Assembly (NCBI RefSeq): GCF_000336775.1
Contig: NZ_AOLJ01000022.1
Span: forward strand, 39,796-103,795
Direction of reading: 5' to 3'
Length of the DNA: 64,000 bases
Origin: Haloferax gibbonsii ATCC 33959
GTDB taxonomy: Archaea > Halobacteriota > Halobacteria > Halobacteriales > Haloferacaceae
Part shown: in pieces, positions 36,175 through 44,821 of the stretch
How positions within the stretch are numbered: position 1 is the first letter of the stretch
Layout of the letters: the number at the start of each line of letters is the position of its first letter
Translations under genes and position numbers: made by a program
The notes under the pieces: model-generated
Told to the model about the DNA's origin: nothing
Database searches by the model: none
Seen by the model: the letters and a program-made list of their open reading frames with translations, nothing else

Positions 36175-36624
36175 TCAGACCGCGCCCTCGATGAACGACA
36201 CGGCATCCTCCGGTGAGTTGCACGGTTCGAACCCGTCGAGCGAGCCGACCTGCTGGGTTCTGAGCCCGGCCGCGGGGCGGTCGAAGACGTTGGCGTAGCC
36301 GATTTCCGAGAGGGTTCCGCCGCCGCCGTCGATGGCGATGACGGCGTCTCCGTTCATGGCGACGAGCGCGTTTCTCGCGTGGCCGAGACCGGTCGCGACG
36401 GCGATATCGACGTAGGGGTTCGCCTCGTCGCGGTCCTCTCCCGGGAGGACGCCGATGGTCGTGCCGCCGGCGTCTTTTGCGCCGCGGCAAGCTGCCTCCA
36501 TGACGCCGCCGAGACCGCCGCAGACGACCGTGTGGCCGCGCTGAGCGAGCAGGCGGCCCACGTCTTCGGCCATAGTTTCGACCGGGTCGGGGACGACGCT
36601 GCCGCCGACGACGCTCACGCGCAC
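36175..36624 (-). CDS. LOG/molybdenum-cofactor-carrier-like Rossmann protein
   Basis: A 149-residue Rossmann-fold protein of the TIGR00725/MoCo-carrier group, related to LOG lysine decarboxylase-like proteins. It has VSVVGGSVVPDPVE at the N-terminus, GGLGGVMEAACRGAKDAGG (about residues 36-54) and GGGGTLSEIGYA (about 99-110), the nucleotide/ribose-phosphate binding loop. Members bind or hydrolyse nucleotide-like ligands; the exact activity is not assigned. It converges on the CARF-like gene with 18 nt between stops. Confidence 0.75.
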   Translation of the reverse strand: MRVSVVGGSVVPDPVETMAEDVGRLLAQRGHTVVCGGLGGVMEAACRGAKDAGGTTIGVLPGEDRDEANPYVDIAVATGLGHARNALVAMNGDAVIAIDGGGGTLSEIGYANVFDRPAAGLRTQQVGSLDGFEPCNSPEDAVSFIEGAV

Positions 36625-37107
36625 GGCGAACCCTCCGCTCCGCGCTCTGCGGTGTCCGCTCGGCGCTCGCCGTGGTGACTGATTGCTGCGGGCATGGAGT
36701 ATCGGACCGCGTCGAAGAAGATAAGTGCGGGGCCGCGTCGGTGTTCGGTCTCGTCAGAACTCGTCTGTTCGCCGTGCGTCGTCGTCCAGCGGGGAAACCG
36801 CTTCCCACGCACCGCACGCGCGCATCGTCCGAGCCATCGACGAGAAATCCGCCGTTTGTTTGTGAGTTCTTGACATGGTAATTGATGCCATGTGTGCCTA
36901 CACTAAATATCTTGTCGGGGTACTACCTTATACACCACATACACCACCAGATTCTATTGCGTTCTACGGTATTTTCTCGTATCGTACGGAAATCGTCCGA
37001 ATTCTCGGACGCGCCACCGACGAGTGTCGCCCTCGGCGGCGACTGTCGCGACGGGTCGAACGCGAGAGAGCGCAACGCTTAGTCCCCCCGCGCGAGGACA
37101 CGTGTCT
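36625..37107. other. 483-nt intergenic region, partly AT-rich, with an inverted repeat
   Basis: A spacer between divergent genes. The first ~200 nt are GC-rich without a convincing reading frame. From about 36850 to 37000 it becomes AT-rich. ACATGG (36873-36878) and CCATGT (36888-36893) form a hairpin-like palindrome with a 9-nt AT-rich loop, possibly an operator. No tRNA or long frame was found. TATA-like TTATAC (36930-36935) is far from either gene, so an unannotated small RNA is conceivable. Confidence 0.4.
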
Positions 37108-37941
37108 ATGACAGTCAGCGACTGGAGCGACTGGCTCCCGCGCGCGGTCGAGTCGGCCGATCCCGAGACGGTGGCCATCTGGTATCTGGGATGCAACGGG
37201 TTCGTCATCAAGGGCAGCGAGGGCACGACGCTGTTCGTCGACCCGTACGTCGGCATCGGCGACCCGCCGCGGACGGTCCGCATGATTCCCGTCCCGTTCG
37301 ACCCCGAGGACGTGACCGAGGCCGACGCGGTCCTCGCCACGCACGAGCATACTGACCACGTCCACGGCCCGAGTCAGGCACCTATCCTCGAGAACACGGG
37401 CGCGACGTTCGTCGCCCCCGACGACTCGCTCGCCGTCGCCTACGACGACGAGGCGTGGTTCGACGACTACGACCTCTCCGACGACCAGTTCGAGGAGGTC
37501 ACCGAGGGCGACAGCGTCGAAATCGGCGAGTTCACGGTCCACGTCGAGCCCGCCTACGACCCCGACGCGAGCCACCCGGTCGCCTACGTCTTCGAACACG
37601 AGTCCGGCACGTTCATCCACGGCGGCGACACCAAGCCCGCCGAGGAGTTCGCCGACATCGGCGAGCGATACGACCTCGACCTCGGCATCCTCGCGTTCGG
37701 GACCATCGGCAACATCCCCGACAAGGAGACGGGCGAGCCGATTCGAACGAAGTGGTACAACGACGAGAACCAGATTATCGAGGCCGCCAGCGACCTCGAC
37801 CTCGACCGCCTCGTGCCGACCCACTGGGACATGTGGAAGGGCATGACCGCCGACCCGAAGGTGCTGCACCACCACGCAAAGAGCTTCGAGGCCCCGCGCT
37901 CGCTCGACCTCGTCGAAATCGGCGACCGCGTCGACCTCTGA
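37108..37941 (+). CDS. UlaG-like metallo-beta-lactamase-fold hydrolase
   Basis: A 277-residue MBL-fold protein with the metal motif THEHTDH (His79, His81, Asp83, His84), an HGGDTKPAEEFAD region (about residue 171) and PTHWDMWKGM (about 238) near the C-terminal metal ligands. The sequence resembles L-ascorbate-6-phosphate lactonase UlaG. The true substrate in a haloarchaeon is unknown; phosphodiester or lactone hydrolysis is possible. ATG 37108 is chosen because the sequence before it lacks family features. The protein is cytoplasmic and transcribed alone. Confidence 0.8.
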   Translation: MTVSDWSDWLPRAVESADPETVAIWYLGCNGFVIKGSEGTTLFVDPYVGIGDPPRTVRMIPVPFDPEDVTEADAVLATHEHTDHVHGPSQAPILENTGATFVAPDDSLAVAYDDEAWFDDYDLSDDQFEEVTEGDSVEIGEFTVHVEPAYDPDASHPVAYVFEHESGTFIHGGDTKPAEEFADIGERYDLDLGILAFGTIGNIPDKETGEPIRTKWYNDENQIIEAASDLDLDRLVPTHWDMWKGMTADPKVLHHHAKSFEAPRSLDLVEIGDRVDL

Positions 37942-38067
37942 GGTCGCGTCCAGAACCGCGTTTCCCGCGACGGCCCTTTTAGCGACGGTCGACACAGGCG
38001 GACAGTCACCGCGTCGAAACGGTCGAATCGAGAGACCGCGGCGGGGTAGCCCCACGGCCCCCGGTTG

Positions 38068-38075
38068 TTTTATAA
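38068..38075 (+). promoter_or_regulatory. TATA box of the coiled-coil protein gene
   Basis: TTTATAAT is centred 27-28 nt before ATG 38099, the archaeal spacing for a leaderless transcript. It decides the start codon: an in-frame ATG at 38075 overlaps the TATA element itself and so cannot be used from this promoter. Confidence 0.65.
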
Positions 38076-38098
38076 TGGATGTCGGGAAAGTGGCGGCC

Positions 38099-40102
38099 AT
38101 GAGCCGCGAGTCCGAAGGGGTTACATCGGTTTCCGACGGCGAGGTTACGGTCGAAAAGACCTTCGCCGCCGACGAGTTTCCCGTTCCCGCTATCAAGTTC
38201 GTCATCAGTTCGACGCGAGACGAGGCGACCCGAATCCGGGTCATCGACCGCATTCCGGAGTCGTTTCCCATGGAGAGCGTCGGGTTCCACCCCGAGTTCG
38301 AGAGCGACAACTGGACGGCCTACAAGGACCACCGCGTCGAGTACGAGCGGACGCTCGACCCCGGCGAGGAACTCGTGACGGTCTACGGCATCCGCATCAC
38401 CGACGGCCACGACCAGACGGATTTCCTCGAAGAGCCGACGCTCGAACGCATCCCGGTCGACGGCGGTATCGACCCCGACGACATCGACGACATCCTCGGC
38501 GAGGACCGCAGTCAGCTCGTTCGAGACGTGCTCGCGGGGAACCGCGAACCGCTCCACGACGAGTCAGACGCCGACGCGGATGGCGAGGACGAAGGGGAAG
38601 TCGTCCTCGAAGAACCCGCCGCCGACGAGCCCGTTGAGGCCGAACTAGAGGCCGAACTGGAGAGCGAAGCCGAGGCGAGTTCCGCCGCGTCCGACGGTTC
38701 CGAACTCATCGACGACGAGCCGACCGACGACGACCTCGCGGCCGCCTTCGAGGGGGAAGACGACGGGGACAGCGAGGCGGGCGAGGTCAGCCAGGTCGAC
38801 GCCGACGTTCTCGGCGACGACGCGGAAGTCGACGACGCGGAAACCGACGACGACACCGCCGAACCGACCGGCCCGCGCGCGGTCGCCACCGACACCGCGC
38901 CGGCCGTCACCGCGCACCTCGAACAGCCCGATGTCGATGCCGACGCCGCGGGCGACGCCGGTGCGGACGCCACCGCTGACGCGGACGCCGAACCGTCGGA
39001 CAGCGAGTCGGGTGAGGTCGACGACGCGGACGCGGCCGGAAGCGCACCAGCGGCCGACGCGGACAGCCTCGTCGGGGGGCTCGCCGCCGAGATTCGGTCC
39101 GGCGCGGCCGACGAGGAGGACATCGAAGTCCTGCGCGAGGCGGTCGACGCCGAGACGCGCCGGAGCACCGACGTTCGCATCCGCCGCCTCCAGTCGCAGA
39201 TGGAGGACCTCGCGGCGTACTCCGACGCGCTCGCCGAGTTCATCGACGAGGAGGGGACGGGGAGCGAACTCGTCTCCGAGTTCCGCGCCGAGATGACCGC
39301 GTTCCGCGAGGACCTCGACGCCCTCGACTCGATGGTCGACGGCGCGGTCGAGTCGGTCGACGACGCGACCTCTCGGCTCGACGCGGCCGAGGAGACCATC
39401 GCCGCGGTCGACGAGCGCTCCGACCGCGTGGCGACGCGAGTCGCGGACGCCGAAGGTCGCCTCGACGACCACGACGGCCGGCTCGAAGGCCTCGCGTCCG
39501 ACCTCGAAACCGCGGACGGCACGCTCGACGACCACCACGGCTGGCTCGAATCCCACAACGAGCAGTTCGAGGCCGTCGAGGGCCGCCTCGACGACCACGA
39601 CGGTCGGTTCGAGGACCACGACGAGCGGCTCGAAACCGCCTCGCGGAACATCGACGCCGGCTCCGCGCGCCTCGACAGCGTCGAGGAGACGCTCGCCAAG
39701 CGCGAGGAGGAACTCGTGACGGTCCGCGAGCGCCTCGACGACATCGCCGGTCGGTTAGACGAGACCGTCGAGCGGCTCGAAGGGACCGAAAACAGCGCCG
39801 CGGAAGCGACCGAACAGGCCTCGACGCTCCACGCCGAGGTCGGCGACATCCGCGAGGACATCGCCGAACTCGACGGAGATATCGTGGAGACGCGCGAGGC
39901 CCTCGACGACCGCCTCGCGGACGTTCAATCGCGGGTCGAAGACGCCGCGGCCGACGAGGAAATCGAGTCCCTGCGCGACGACATCCAAGAGCTAAACGAC
40001 ACCGTCGCCGAACTCGAAACCTTCCGCGAACGCCTCGCGGGAGCGTTCGGAACCGGCATGGGTGGCGGGCCGGCCGCCGGCGGCGACGGCGACGCGGAGT
40101 AG
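38099..40102 (+). CDS. large acidic coiled-coil protein
   Basis: A 667-residue protein. Residues 1-130 form a globular beta-rich domain (SVSDGEVTVEKTFAADEFPV). Residues ~150-345 are a very acidic, Ala/Glu/Asp-rich, probably disordered linker. Residues ~350-640 are coiled coil, with a degenerate repeat around RLDDHDGRLE, RLDDHDGRFE and RLDSVEETL. The C-terminus has a short Gly-rich tail (GTGMGGGPAAGG). There is no membrane segment or ATPase motif, so it is not an SMC. The architecture suggests a structural or scaffold protein. The family is not recognised. Confidence 0.7.
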   Translation: MSRESEGVTSVSDGEVTVEKTFAADEFPVPAIKFVISSTRDEATRIRVIDRIPESFPMESVGFHPEFESDNWTAYKDHRVEYERTLDPGEELVTVYGIRITDGHDQTDFLEEPTLERIPVDGGIDPDDIDDILGEDRSQLVRDVLAGNREPLHDESDADADGEDEGEVVLEEPAADEPVEAELEAELESEAEASSAASDGSELIDDEPTDDDLAAAFEGEDDGDSEAGEVSQVDADVLGDDAEVDDAETDDDTAEPTGPRAVATDTAPAVTAHLEQPDVDADAAGDAGADATADADAEPSDSESGEVDDADAAGSAPAADADSLVGGLAAEIRSGAADEEDIEVLREAVDAETRRSTDVRIRRLQSQMEDLAAYSDALAEFIDEEGTGSELVSEFRAEMTAFREDLDALDSMVDGAVESVDDATSRLDAAEETIAAVDERSDRVATRVADAEGRLDDHDGRLEGLASDLETADGTLDDHHGWLESHNEQFEAVEGRLDDHDGRFEDHDERLETASRNIDAGSARLDSVEETLAKREEELVTVRERLDDIAGRLDETVERLEGTENSAAEATEQASTLHAEVGDIREDIAELDGDIVETREALDDRLADVQSRVEDAAADEEIESLRDDIQELNDTVAELETFRERLAGAFGTGMGGGPAAGGDGDAE

Positions 40103-40174
40103 TCCGGTCGAGTTCCCTCCCGAGAGACGTTTTCCCGAAGCGCAACCTGTTTAGCGGGCCGTCCCGACGTTCCG

Positions 40175-41074
40175 ATGATGACAGAGACGGTGCGCGTCGC
40201 TGTTCCGCGAAAGGGTCGCCCCCTCGAAGCGGTGCTCGAACGGTTCGCCACGACCGAGAGCATCGCCGAGGTGGCGGACGAAATCACCTCGACGCTCCGA
40301 TACGAGAAGTCGGTCACGAAGGGCCATACCCAGCCGGAACGCGACGTGTACGAGCGACTCGCGGACTACAGCGACCTCTCGGACCCGGCCGCGCCGGAGT
40401 ACACGCTCCTGCGCGACGACCGAGACGGCATGCCGCGGCGCATCGTCTTCGACAGCGTCGTCCTCGAAATCGACGGGGTCGACATTCACCTCGTCGGGCG
40501 CGAGGAGCCGTTCCGCGCGCTCCGGACCCACGAGTTCGGTCTCGGCTTCGACAGCGCCGACCTCGTGCTCGAAGAGGTCGTCAAGCTCCGCCCCGAGGGC
40601 CTCGGGAGCATCGAGGACGTGAACGCCCGCATCGACCCGATGGACACCGACGTTCGGGTCGTCTCCGGCCTCGGCGACACGGTCTATCACACGCTCATGG
40701 CCGACCCCGAACTCCTCCCGCCGGGCTCCGAACTCGACCGCGACTTCGTCGCGGACTACGAGGGCGAACTGTGTATCTCGCCGCGCTACGAGCGCCTCGT
40801 GGAGGCGGTCCTCGGCACGCGGTGTCTCGACGACGTGACGTTCGCGTATCCGAACGGCGCGCCCGAAGAAGAGGCCGCCATCGCGGAGACCGGTCTCGGC
40901 GTCTACCTCACGATGACCGGGTCGACCGCCCGCGAGCACGGGCTCGTCCTCGGCGAACACCTGTTCCCGAGCGAGACGGTCCTGATGGAGAACGTCGCGG
41001 AGGCGACGCCGGCCGCGGAAACCGTCAAGCGGGCCATCGCGTCGCCGGAGTTGGAGACCGAACTGAAGGTCTGA
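40175..41074 (+). CDS. HisG-like protein of unknown function
   Basis: A 299-residue soluble protein whose start (VRVAVPRKGRPLEAVLERF) resembles the beginning of ATP phosphoribosyltransferase HisG (VPNKGRL). Later segments GEPFRAL-like RTHEFGLGFDSADLVLEEV and LCISPRYERLVEAVLG also fit a periplasmic-binding-protein type II fold. The phosphoribosyl pyrophosphate loop of true HisG (E-x-x-T-x-T-like) was not found. No his gene is nearby. Function unknown. Its TGA is directly abutted by the stop of the converging lipoprotein gene. Confidence 0.55.
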   Translation: MMTETVRVAVPRKGRPLEAVLERFATTESIAEVADEITSTLRYEKSVTKGHTQPERDVYERLADYSDLSDPAAPEYTLLRDDRDGMPRRIVFDSVVLEIDGVDIHLVGREEPFRALRTHEFGLGFDSADLVLEEVVKLRPEGLGSIEDVNARIDPMDTDVRVVSGLGDTVYHTLMADPELLPPGSELDRDFVADYEGELCISPRYERLVEAVLGTRCLDDVTFAYPNGAPEEEAAIAETGLGVYLTMTGSTAREHGLVLGEHLFPSETVLMENVAEATPAAETVKRAIASPELETELKV

Positions 41075-42037
41075 CTACGTCGAACTCTCGTTTTTCGGGT
41101 CCGCGTCGCCGCAGAACATCAGCGTCGAGAGCGTCCGCGCCTCGAAGCCGCCGTCGTCGGTGAGCGAGACGGTCGTGTTCGACGCGTTGCAGTCGAACTG
41201 TGATTCTTCGACGGTGACTGCTTCGGTCGTTTCTTCGCCGGATTCGTTCCGCCGAGCGACGCGGAGCGTGACCTCGCGGGCTTCGGTCAGCGACGCGCCG
41301 ACCCGCGCGCCGGGTTCGAGGCGGTAGGTGCCGCCGAAGGCGACCGCGCCCGCGGGCGTTTCGTAGGCGAATTCGACCGTCTCCGCCGCGTCGGTCGGGT
41401 TCACGACGGCGAGGCCGTGGGGCTTGGTGTCCTCGGTCGGGAGGGTTCCGTCGCCGAGCGCGACCGTGACCGCGCCGTCGGCCGCGACGGTGTGCGGCCC
41501 GCAAGCCATCCGCGTCGAGGCCCCGGAGACCGAGACACCGCCGTCGCCGGGCGAGAACGCGGTCCACGAGCGGTTACAGTCGAAGTCGGCCGGCCCGACT
41601 GACTCGGTCGCCTCGGCGTCCGAGGTGATGTCGGTAACCGTCAGTTCGTACTCCGCGGGAACGCGAAGCGAGACGTTTACCGTCGCGTCGCGGTCGAGTT
41701 CGTAGGTCTCCGTGTGGCCCGGCCCGAGCGGGCGAGAGACGTCGATGCGGGCGGTCCACGGCTCGTCGGTCGGATTTTCGAGGCGGACGTGGTGCGGTTT
41801 CAGCCGCCCGTCGTCGCTGGCGGGGCCGTCGCCGACGACTGCCGTGAGGCGCTCGCCGGTCGCGACCGAGACGGCGTCGACCGGCTCGGGCGTCGGCGTC
41901 GGGTCGGGAGTCGACTCAGTCGTCGAGTTTCCGTCGTCGTCAGCGTCGTCAGCGCCGTTGCCGGCGCTCGCGATACAGCCCGTCAGCGCCGCCGCGAGGC
42001 CGGTTCCGGCCGCGGCGAGGAGGGTTCGTCGTTGCAC
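41075..42037 (-). CDS. Tat-exported lipoprotein
   Basis: A 320-residue protein starting MQRRTLLAAAGTGLAAALTG, followed by Cys21: a twin-arginine signal and lipobox, so it is exported folded and anchored at the cell surface. A Asp/Thr/Pro-rich linker (about residues 28-52) leads to two similar ~120-residue beta-rich domains with paired cysteines (FDCNRSWTAF/MACGPHTV and FDCNASNTTV/MFCGD). The two domains look like an internal duplication and probably hold disulfides. The function is unknown. A wHTH regulator with membrane helices is encoded just upstream on the same strand. Confidence 0.75.
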   Translation of the reverse strand: MQRRTLLAAAGTGLAAALTGCIASAGNGADDADDDGNSTTESTPDPTPTPEPVDAVSVATGERLTAVVGDGPASDDGRLKPHHVRLENPTDEPWTARIDVSRPLGPGHTETYELDRDATVNVSLRVPAEYELTVTDITSDAEATESVGPADFDCNRSWTAFSPGDGGVSVSGASTRMACGPHTVAADGAVTVALGDGTLPTEDTKPHGLAVVNPTDAAETVEFAYETPAGAVAFGGTYRLEPGARVGASLTEAREVTLRVARRNESGEETTEAVTVEESQFDCNASNTTVSLTDDGGFEARTLSTLMFCGDADPKNESST

Positions 42038-42079
42038 GTCTCTCCCAACGTGTAGGGGTCACTTCCCCCTGTGTATGGC

Positions 42080-42694
42080 TCAAACGCGCCTTTGAGTCCA
42101 GACCGCGCCGAGGCTCACGAGGACGGCGAGGACGACGCCGACGAGGAGAACGAGCGCGCCGGGACCGGCGAGGTAGGAGGCGACGAACTCCGCGACGCTC
42201 GGTTCGGGGGCGGCCGGAGCCGGCGCGGCGTACCGGACCTGCGGTCGCCGCGCGGTCCACAGCGCCTGCACGGCGACGCTACCGACCAGCGTGACGCCCA
42301 CGCCGGCGACCAGCGTCCGGAGTCCGGAGGAGAGCTTCGACTCGGTCCGTTCCGCGCCCGCGAAGAGGACGACGGCCGAGCGGGTCGGGCCGTAGACGGC
42401 CATCTCGCGGCCCTGCGCGGACACCCACGTCGTCACGGGTTCTATCAGCTCGGCGTCGACCAGTCGCTCGACGTGGTAGCCGACGGTCTGGAGCGTCGTG
42501 TCGAGTTCGTCGGCCAGTTCCGAGGCGGGGCACGGGTTGTCGTAGACGGCGGCGAGGAGCCGTCTCGCGGTGGCCGACGAGAGCGCCGACAGAACCTCGT
42601 CCGCGTCGTCGTCGTCGAGTTCGACGAGAAGCGGGCTTAGGGACCGGTCTCGAACCGATGCTGCAGCGGGTTTCAGTGGGAGCAACGAACTCAC
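42080..42694 (-). CDS. membrane-anchored ArsR-type winged-helix regulator
   Basis: A 204-residue protein. Residues ~25-115 form an ArsR-like winged helix (DEVLSALSSATARRLLAAVYD, then ASELADELDTTLQTVGYHVE as the helix-turn-helix). Two C-terminal membrane helices (about residues 130-148 and 172-195) follow, with a Pro/Ala-rich stretch between. GTG 42694 is preferred to TTG 42745 because a TATA-like TTTATCC (minus strand, 42722-42728) is about 30 nt upstream and the N-terminus then matches the family. Such proteins may relay a membrane signal to DNA. It is upstream of the lipoprotein gene. Confidence 0.7.
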   Translation of the reverse strand: MSSLLPLKPAAASVRDRSLSPLLVELDDDDADEVLSALSSATARRLLAAVYDNPCPASELADELDTTLQTVGYHVERLVDAELIEPVTTWVSAQGREMAVYGPTRSAVVLFAGAERTESKLSSGLRTLVAGVGVTLVGSVAVQALWTARRPQVRYAAPAPAAPEPSVAEFVASYLAGPGALVLLVGVVLAVLVSLGAVWTQRRV

Positions 42695-42880
42695 GGTCTC
42701 GGCCGTCGTTCTCGCTCCGCGGATAAAGAGACGGGCATGAGTCAAGCGTCCGTTTGACCCTCGCCACTCGCGCGAGTACCGCTCTCCCGGAGTTAGTAGG
42801 TGCTAGCGGTACGCCGATGGCCGCTCGCGGGGTAGTACGACCGTGAACCAGAGTCGAACGAACCCAACGGAGGAACGGAG

Positions 42881-43264
42881 ATGAACGGCGACGCGGTCCG
42901 GTACGAGAGCGACCACTTCAAGGCGACCGCCGGCTGCGGCGCCCGAAAGCAGAACCTGCAACTCGCCTTCTTCGACGCGCAGTATCCCGAACCGGAGCGG
43001 ACGGCGGACGGTCTCCAGTCGGTCGAGAGCCAGACGATGAGCGCGCTCGAACGCGTCGAAGCGGCCGTCGAACGCTCGGGGCTCGAGTTAGACGACGTGC
43101 TTCGGACCACGGTCTACACGACGGACCTCGACCGAATCGATGCCATCGAGTCGGCATACGACGCCTATTTCGACGCCCGACGGCCGGCGATGACCGTCGT
43201 CGGCGTCTCCGAACTCCCGAACGACGCCACCGTCCAAATCGAGGCGACGGGCGTCAAACGATAG
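42881..43264 (+). CDS. RidA-family protein with atypical N-terminus
   Basis: A 127-residue protein whose C-terminal ~85 residues fit RidA/YjgF: SQTMSALERVEAAVERSGLELDDVLRTTVYTTDLDRIDAI, then RPAMTVVGVSELPNDATVQIEA, with the conserved Arg (about residue 101) that binds enamine/imine intermediates. The N-terminus, normally GPYSQA plus a strand FxSGQ, is replaced by divergent Lys/Cys/Gln-rich sequence. A clear ribosome site GGAGG (42869-42873) supports this start. Either a variant subfamily or an altered 5' end. Catalysis is uncertain. Confidence 0.65.
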   Translation: MNGDAVRYESDHFKATAGCGARKQNLQLAFFDAQYPEPERTADGLQSVESQTMSALERVEAAVERSGLELDDVLRTTVYTTDLDRIDAIESAYDAYFDARRPAMTVVGVSELPNDATVQIEATGVKR

Positions 43265-43335
43265 GTCGCGCGCCCACCAATTCAATATAGCGAGATACAG
43301 TTTACAAGTCGCGCTTCGGACAGCGATTACGCTCC

Positions 43336-44385
43336 TCAGCGGAGCGAGTAGATGTTCGATTCGTACGTCTCGCGCACTCTGTCGCCCCAATTGTGGGTGT
43401 ACGTGTCGATGATGTCGCCAGCGACGTCGCCGCGGAGGTACTTGACGATGCCGCGGTCGCCGGTCCGGTCCCGGAGGTGGGTGGTGAAAAAGTGCCTGAA
43501 GTAGTGCGGCGTGACGTTCTCCTCGCGGTCGCCGCCCGCCCGGTACCACCCGGCGTCGGCGGCGTGAGAGGTGACGACGTGATGGACGGCGTCGGGTTCC
43601 AGTCGTTGGCCCCAGCCCGATGCGGTGCCGACGAAAAGCGGCTCCGCCGGCGACGGCGAATCCGGTCGAATCGCCAGCCAGCGCAGGAGGACGCCTTCCA
43701 ACTCCTCGTCGACCGGGACCACCGTCGACCGCTTTCGCTTGTTCGAGGCGGTCCGCGCTTCGCCGTTGGTGACGCTTCCGACGCTCGGGTCGGCGGCGAC
43801 GTATATCGACGGCCCGCGTCCGTCGAGGGCGGCGCGGGTCGATACACGGGACAGGGGTGTATCCACTGACAACGACACGTCTCGAAGGTCGAGATTGCAC
43901 AGTTCGCCGACGCGCATCCCGGTCTTGAGGAGGGTGACCACCAGCGCGTGGTCCAGCGGATGGGCGATTTCGCGGACGAACTCCCGCATCTGGGGGACCG
44001 AAAGCTCCCGACGGGCGGGGTTGGTGTCGATGCGCTCGTCCATCTCCTCCATCACGAGGCTCATCGGATTTGAGTCGAACGCGCCGACCTGCGCCATGTA
44101 GGCGTAAAATCGGTGGAGGTAGGAGGCGTACGTCGCCACGGTGCTCGGCGCGACGTCGCGGTTTCGCAGGGTGTGTATCCACGCCATGCAGTCGCGGTGG
44201 GTCGCGTCGTCGACCGACCGAGCGGTCCCGGAGGGGTTCCGCGAGGGGTCGCCGAGGAAGGACTCGAACGCCCGGAGGACGCGCTCGTAGGCGTCGCGGG
44301 TCCGGTCGGTCTTCCCGTGGTAGGTCATATCCTGCAGGAAGTAGCCGACCGGGTCCTCCGCGTCGGTGGGGCGCTCAGCGGCCAT
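43336..44385 (-). CDS. tyrosine recombinase (XerC/D-like)
   Basis: A 349-residue site-specific recombinase. The N-terminal SAM-like core-binding domain spans ~10-110. The catalytic set is Arg158 (TGMRVGEL), Lys near 216-218 (NKRKRSTVVPV), His294 and Arg297 (HYFRHFF), His331 (YTHNW) and nucleophile Tyr341 (RETYESN). All residues are intact, so it should cut and join DNA. It is preceded by a small partner gene whose end overlaps the recombinase start by 11 nt. No prophage genes adjoin it, so a chromosomal or remnant element role is open. Confidence 0.9.
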   Translation of the reverse strand: MAAERPTDAEDPVGYFLQDMTYHGKTDRTRDAYERVLRAFESFLGDPSRNPSGTARSVDDATHRDCMAWIHTLRNRDVAPSTVATYASYLHRFYAYMAQVGAFDSNPMSLVMEEMDERIDTNPARRELSVPQMREFVREIAHPLDHALVVTLLKTGMRVGELCNLDLRDVSLSVDTPLSRVSTRAALDGRGPSIYVAADPSVGSVTNGEARTASNKRKRSTVVPVDEELEGVLLRWLAIRPDSPSPAEPLFVGTASGWGQRLEPDAVHHVVTSHAADAGWYRAGGDREENVTPHYFRHFFTTHLRDRTGDRGIVKYLRGDVAGDIIDTYTHNWGDRVRETYESNIYSLR

Positions 44386-44821
44386 CGCGCTCCGCCAGCG
44401 TGTAGCCGCCGTGTCGCCCGCTGTACACGACTCGGCCGCTCGATTGCAGTTCCTGCAGCGTCGATTCGAGGCGGTCTTCGATGTCGTCGGTCAGCGCCGA
44501 AACGAGGTCGTCCCACGACCGGTGAGAATCGACCGCGAGCGCCTCGACGATTCGGGCCTCGAACTGGCCGTTATTTTCACCTTCATCGTCTTGATTTGAA
44601 CCTCCGTTCTGGAGCCCCGTTTCCACCCCGTCAACCCCGGGGGTTGTGGCCGTCTCATCGCCTCTCGCCGGAACGTCGAAATCGCGCCGACCGGCCTGTA
44701 CCATCGTTCTGACAAATTCGCTCTGGCTCATCCCGAGTCGGTCCGCGTGGTCCTTCCAGATGGCCTTCTGGTGGGCCGGAAGGTAGGTTTGCACCGTCGC
44801 GCGGTCGGCCTCGTCGCTCAT
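44375..44821 (-). CDS. small protein paired with the recombinase (DUF5805-like)
   Basis: A 148-residue protein. Residues 1-50 look like a ribbon-helix-helix or small DNA-binding region (VQTYLPAHQKAIWKDHADRLGMSQSEFVRTMV). A low-complexity Gly/Asn/Asp linker (~60-85) leads to a C-terminal wHTH-like part (EARIVEALAVDSHRSWDDLVSAL through GRVVYSGRHGGY). It resembles proteins encoded before haloarchaeal integrases (DUF5805, recalled). Start ATG 44821 gives the usual MSDEADR. The 11-nt overlap with the recombinase implies coupled synthesis, so it may regulate excision or bind the recombination site. Confidence 0.65.
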   Translation of the reverse strand: MSDEADRATVQTYLPAHQKAIWKDHADRLGMSQSEFVRTMVQAGRRDFDVPARGDETATTPGVDGVETGLQNGGSNQDDEGENNGQFEARIVEALAVDSHRSWDDLVSALTDDIEDRLESTLQELQSSGRVVYSGRHGGYTLAERDGR

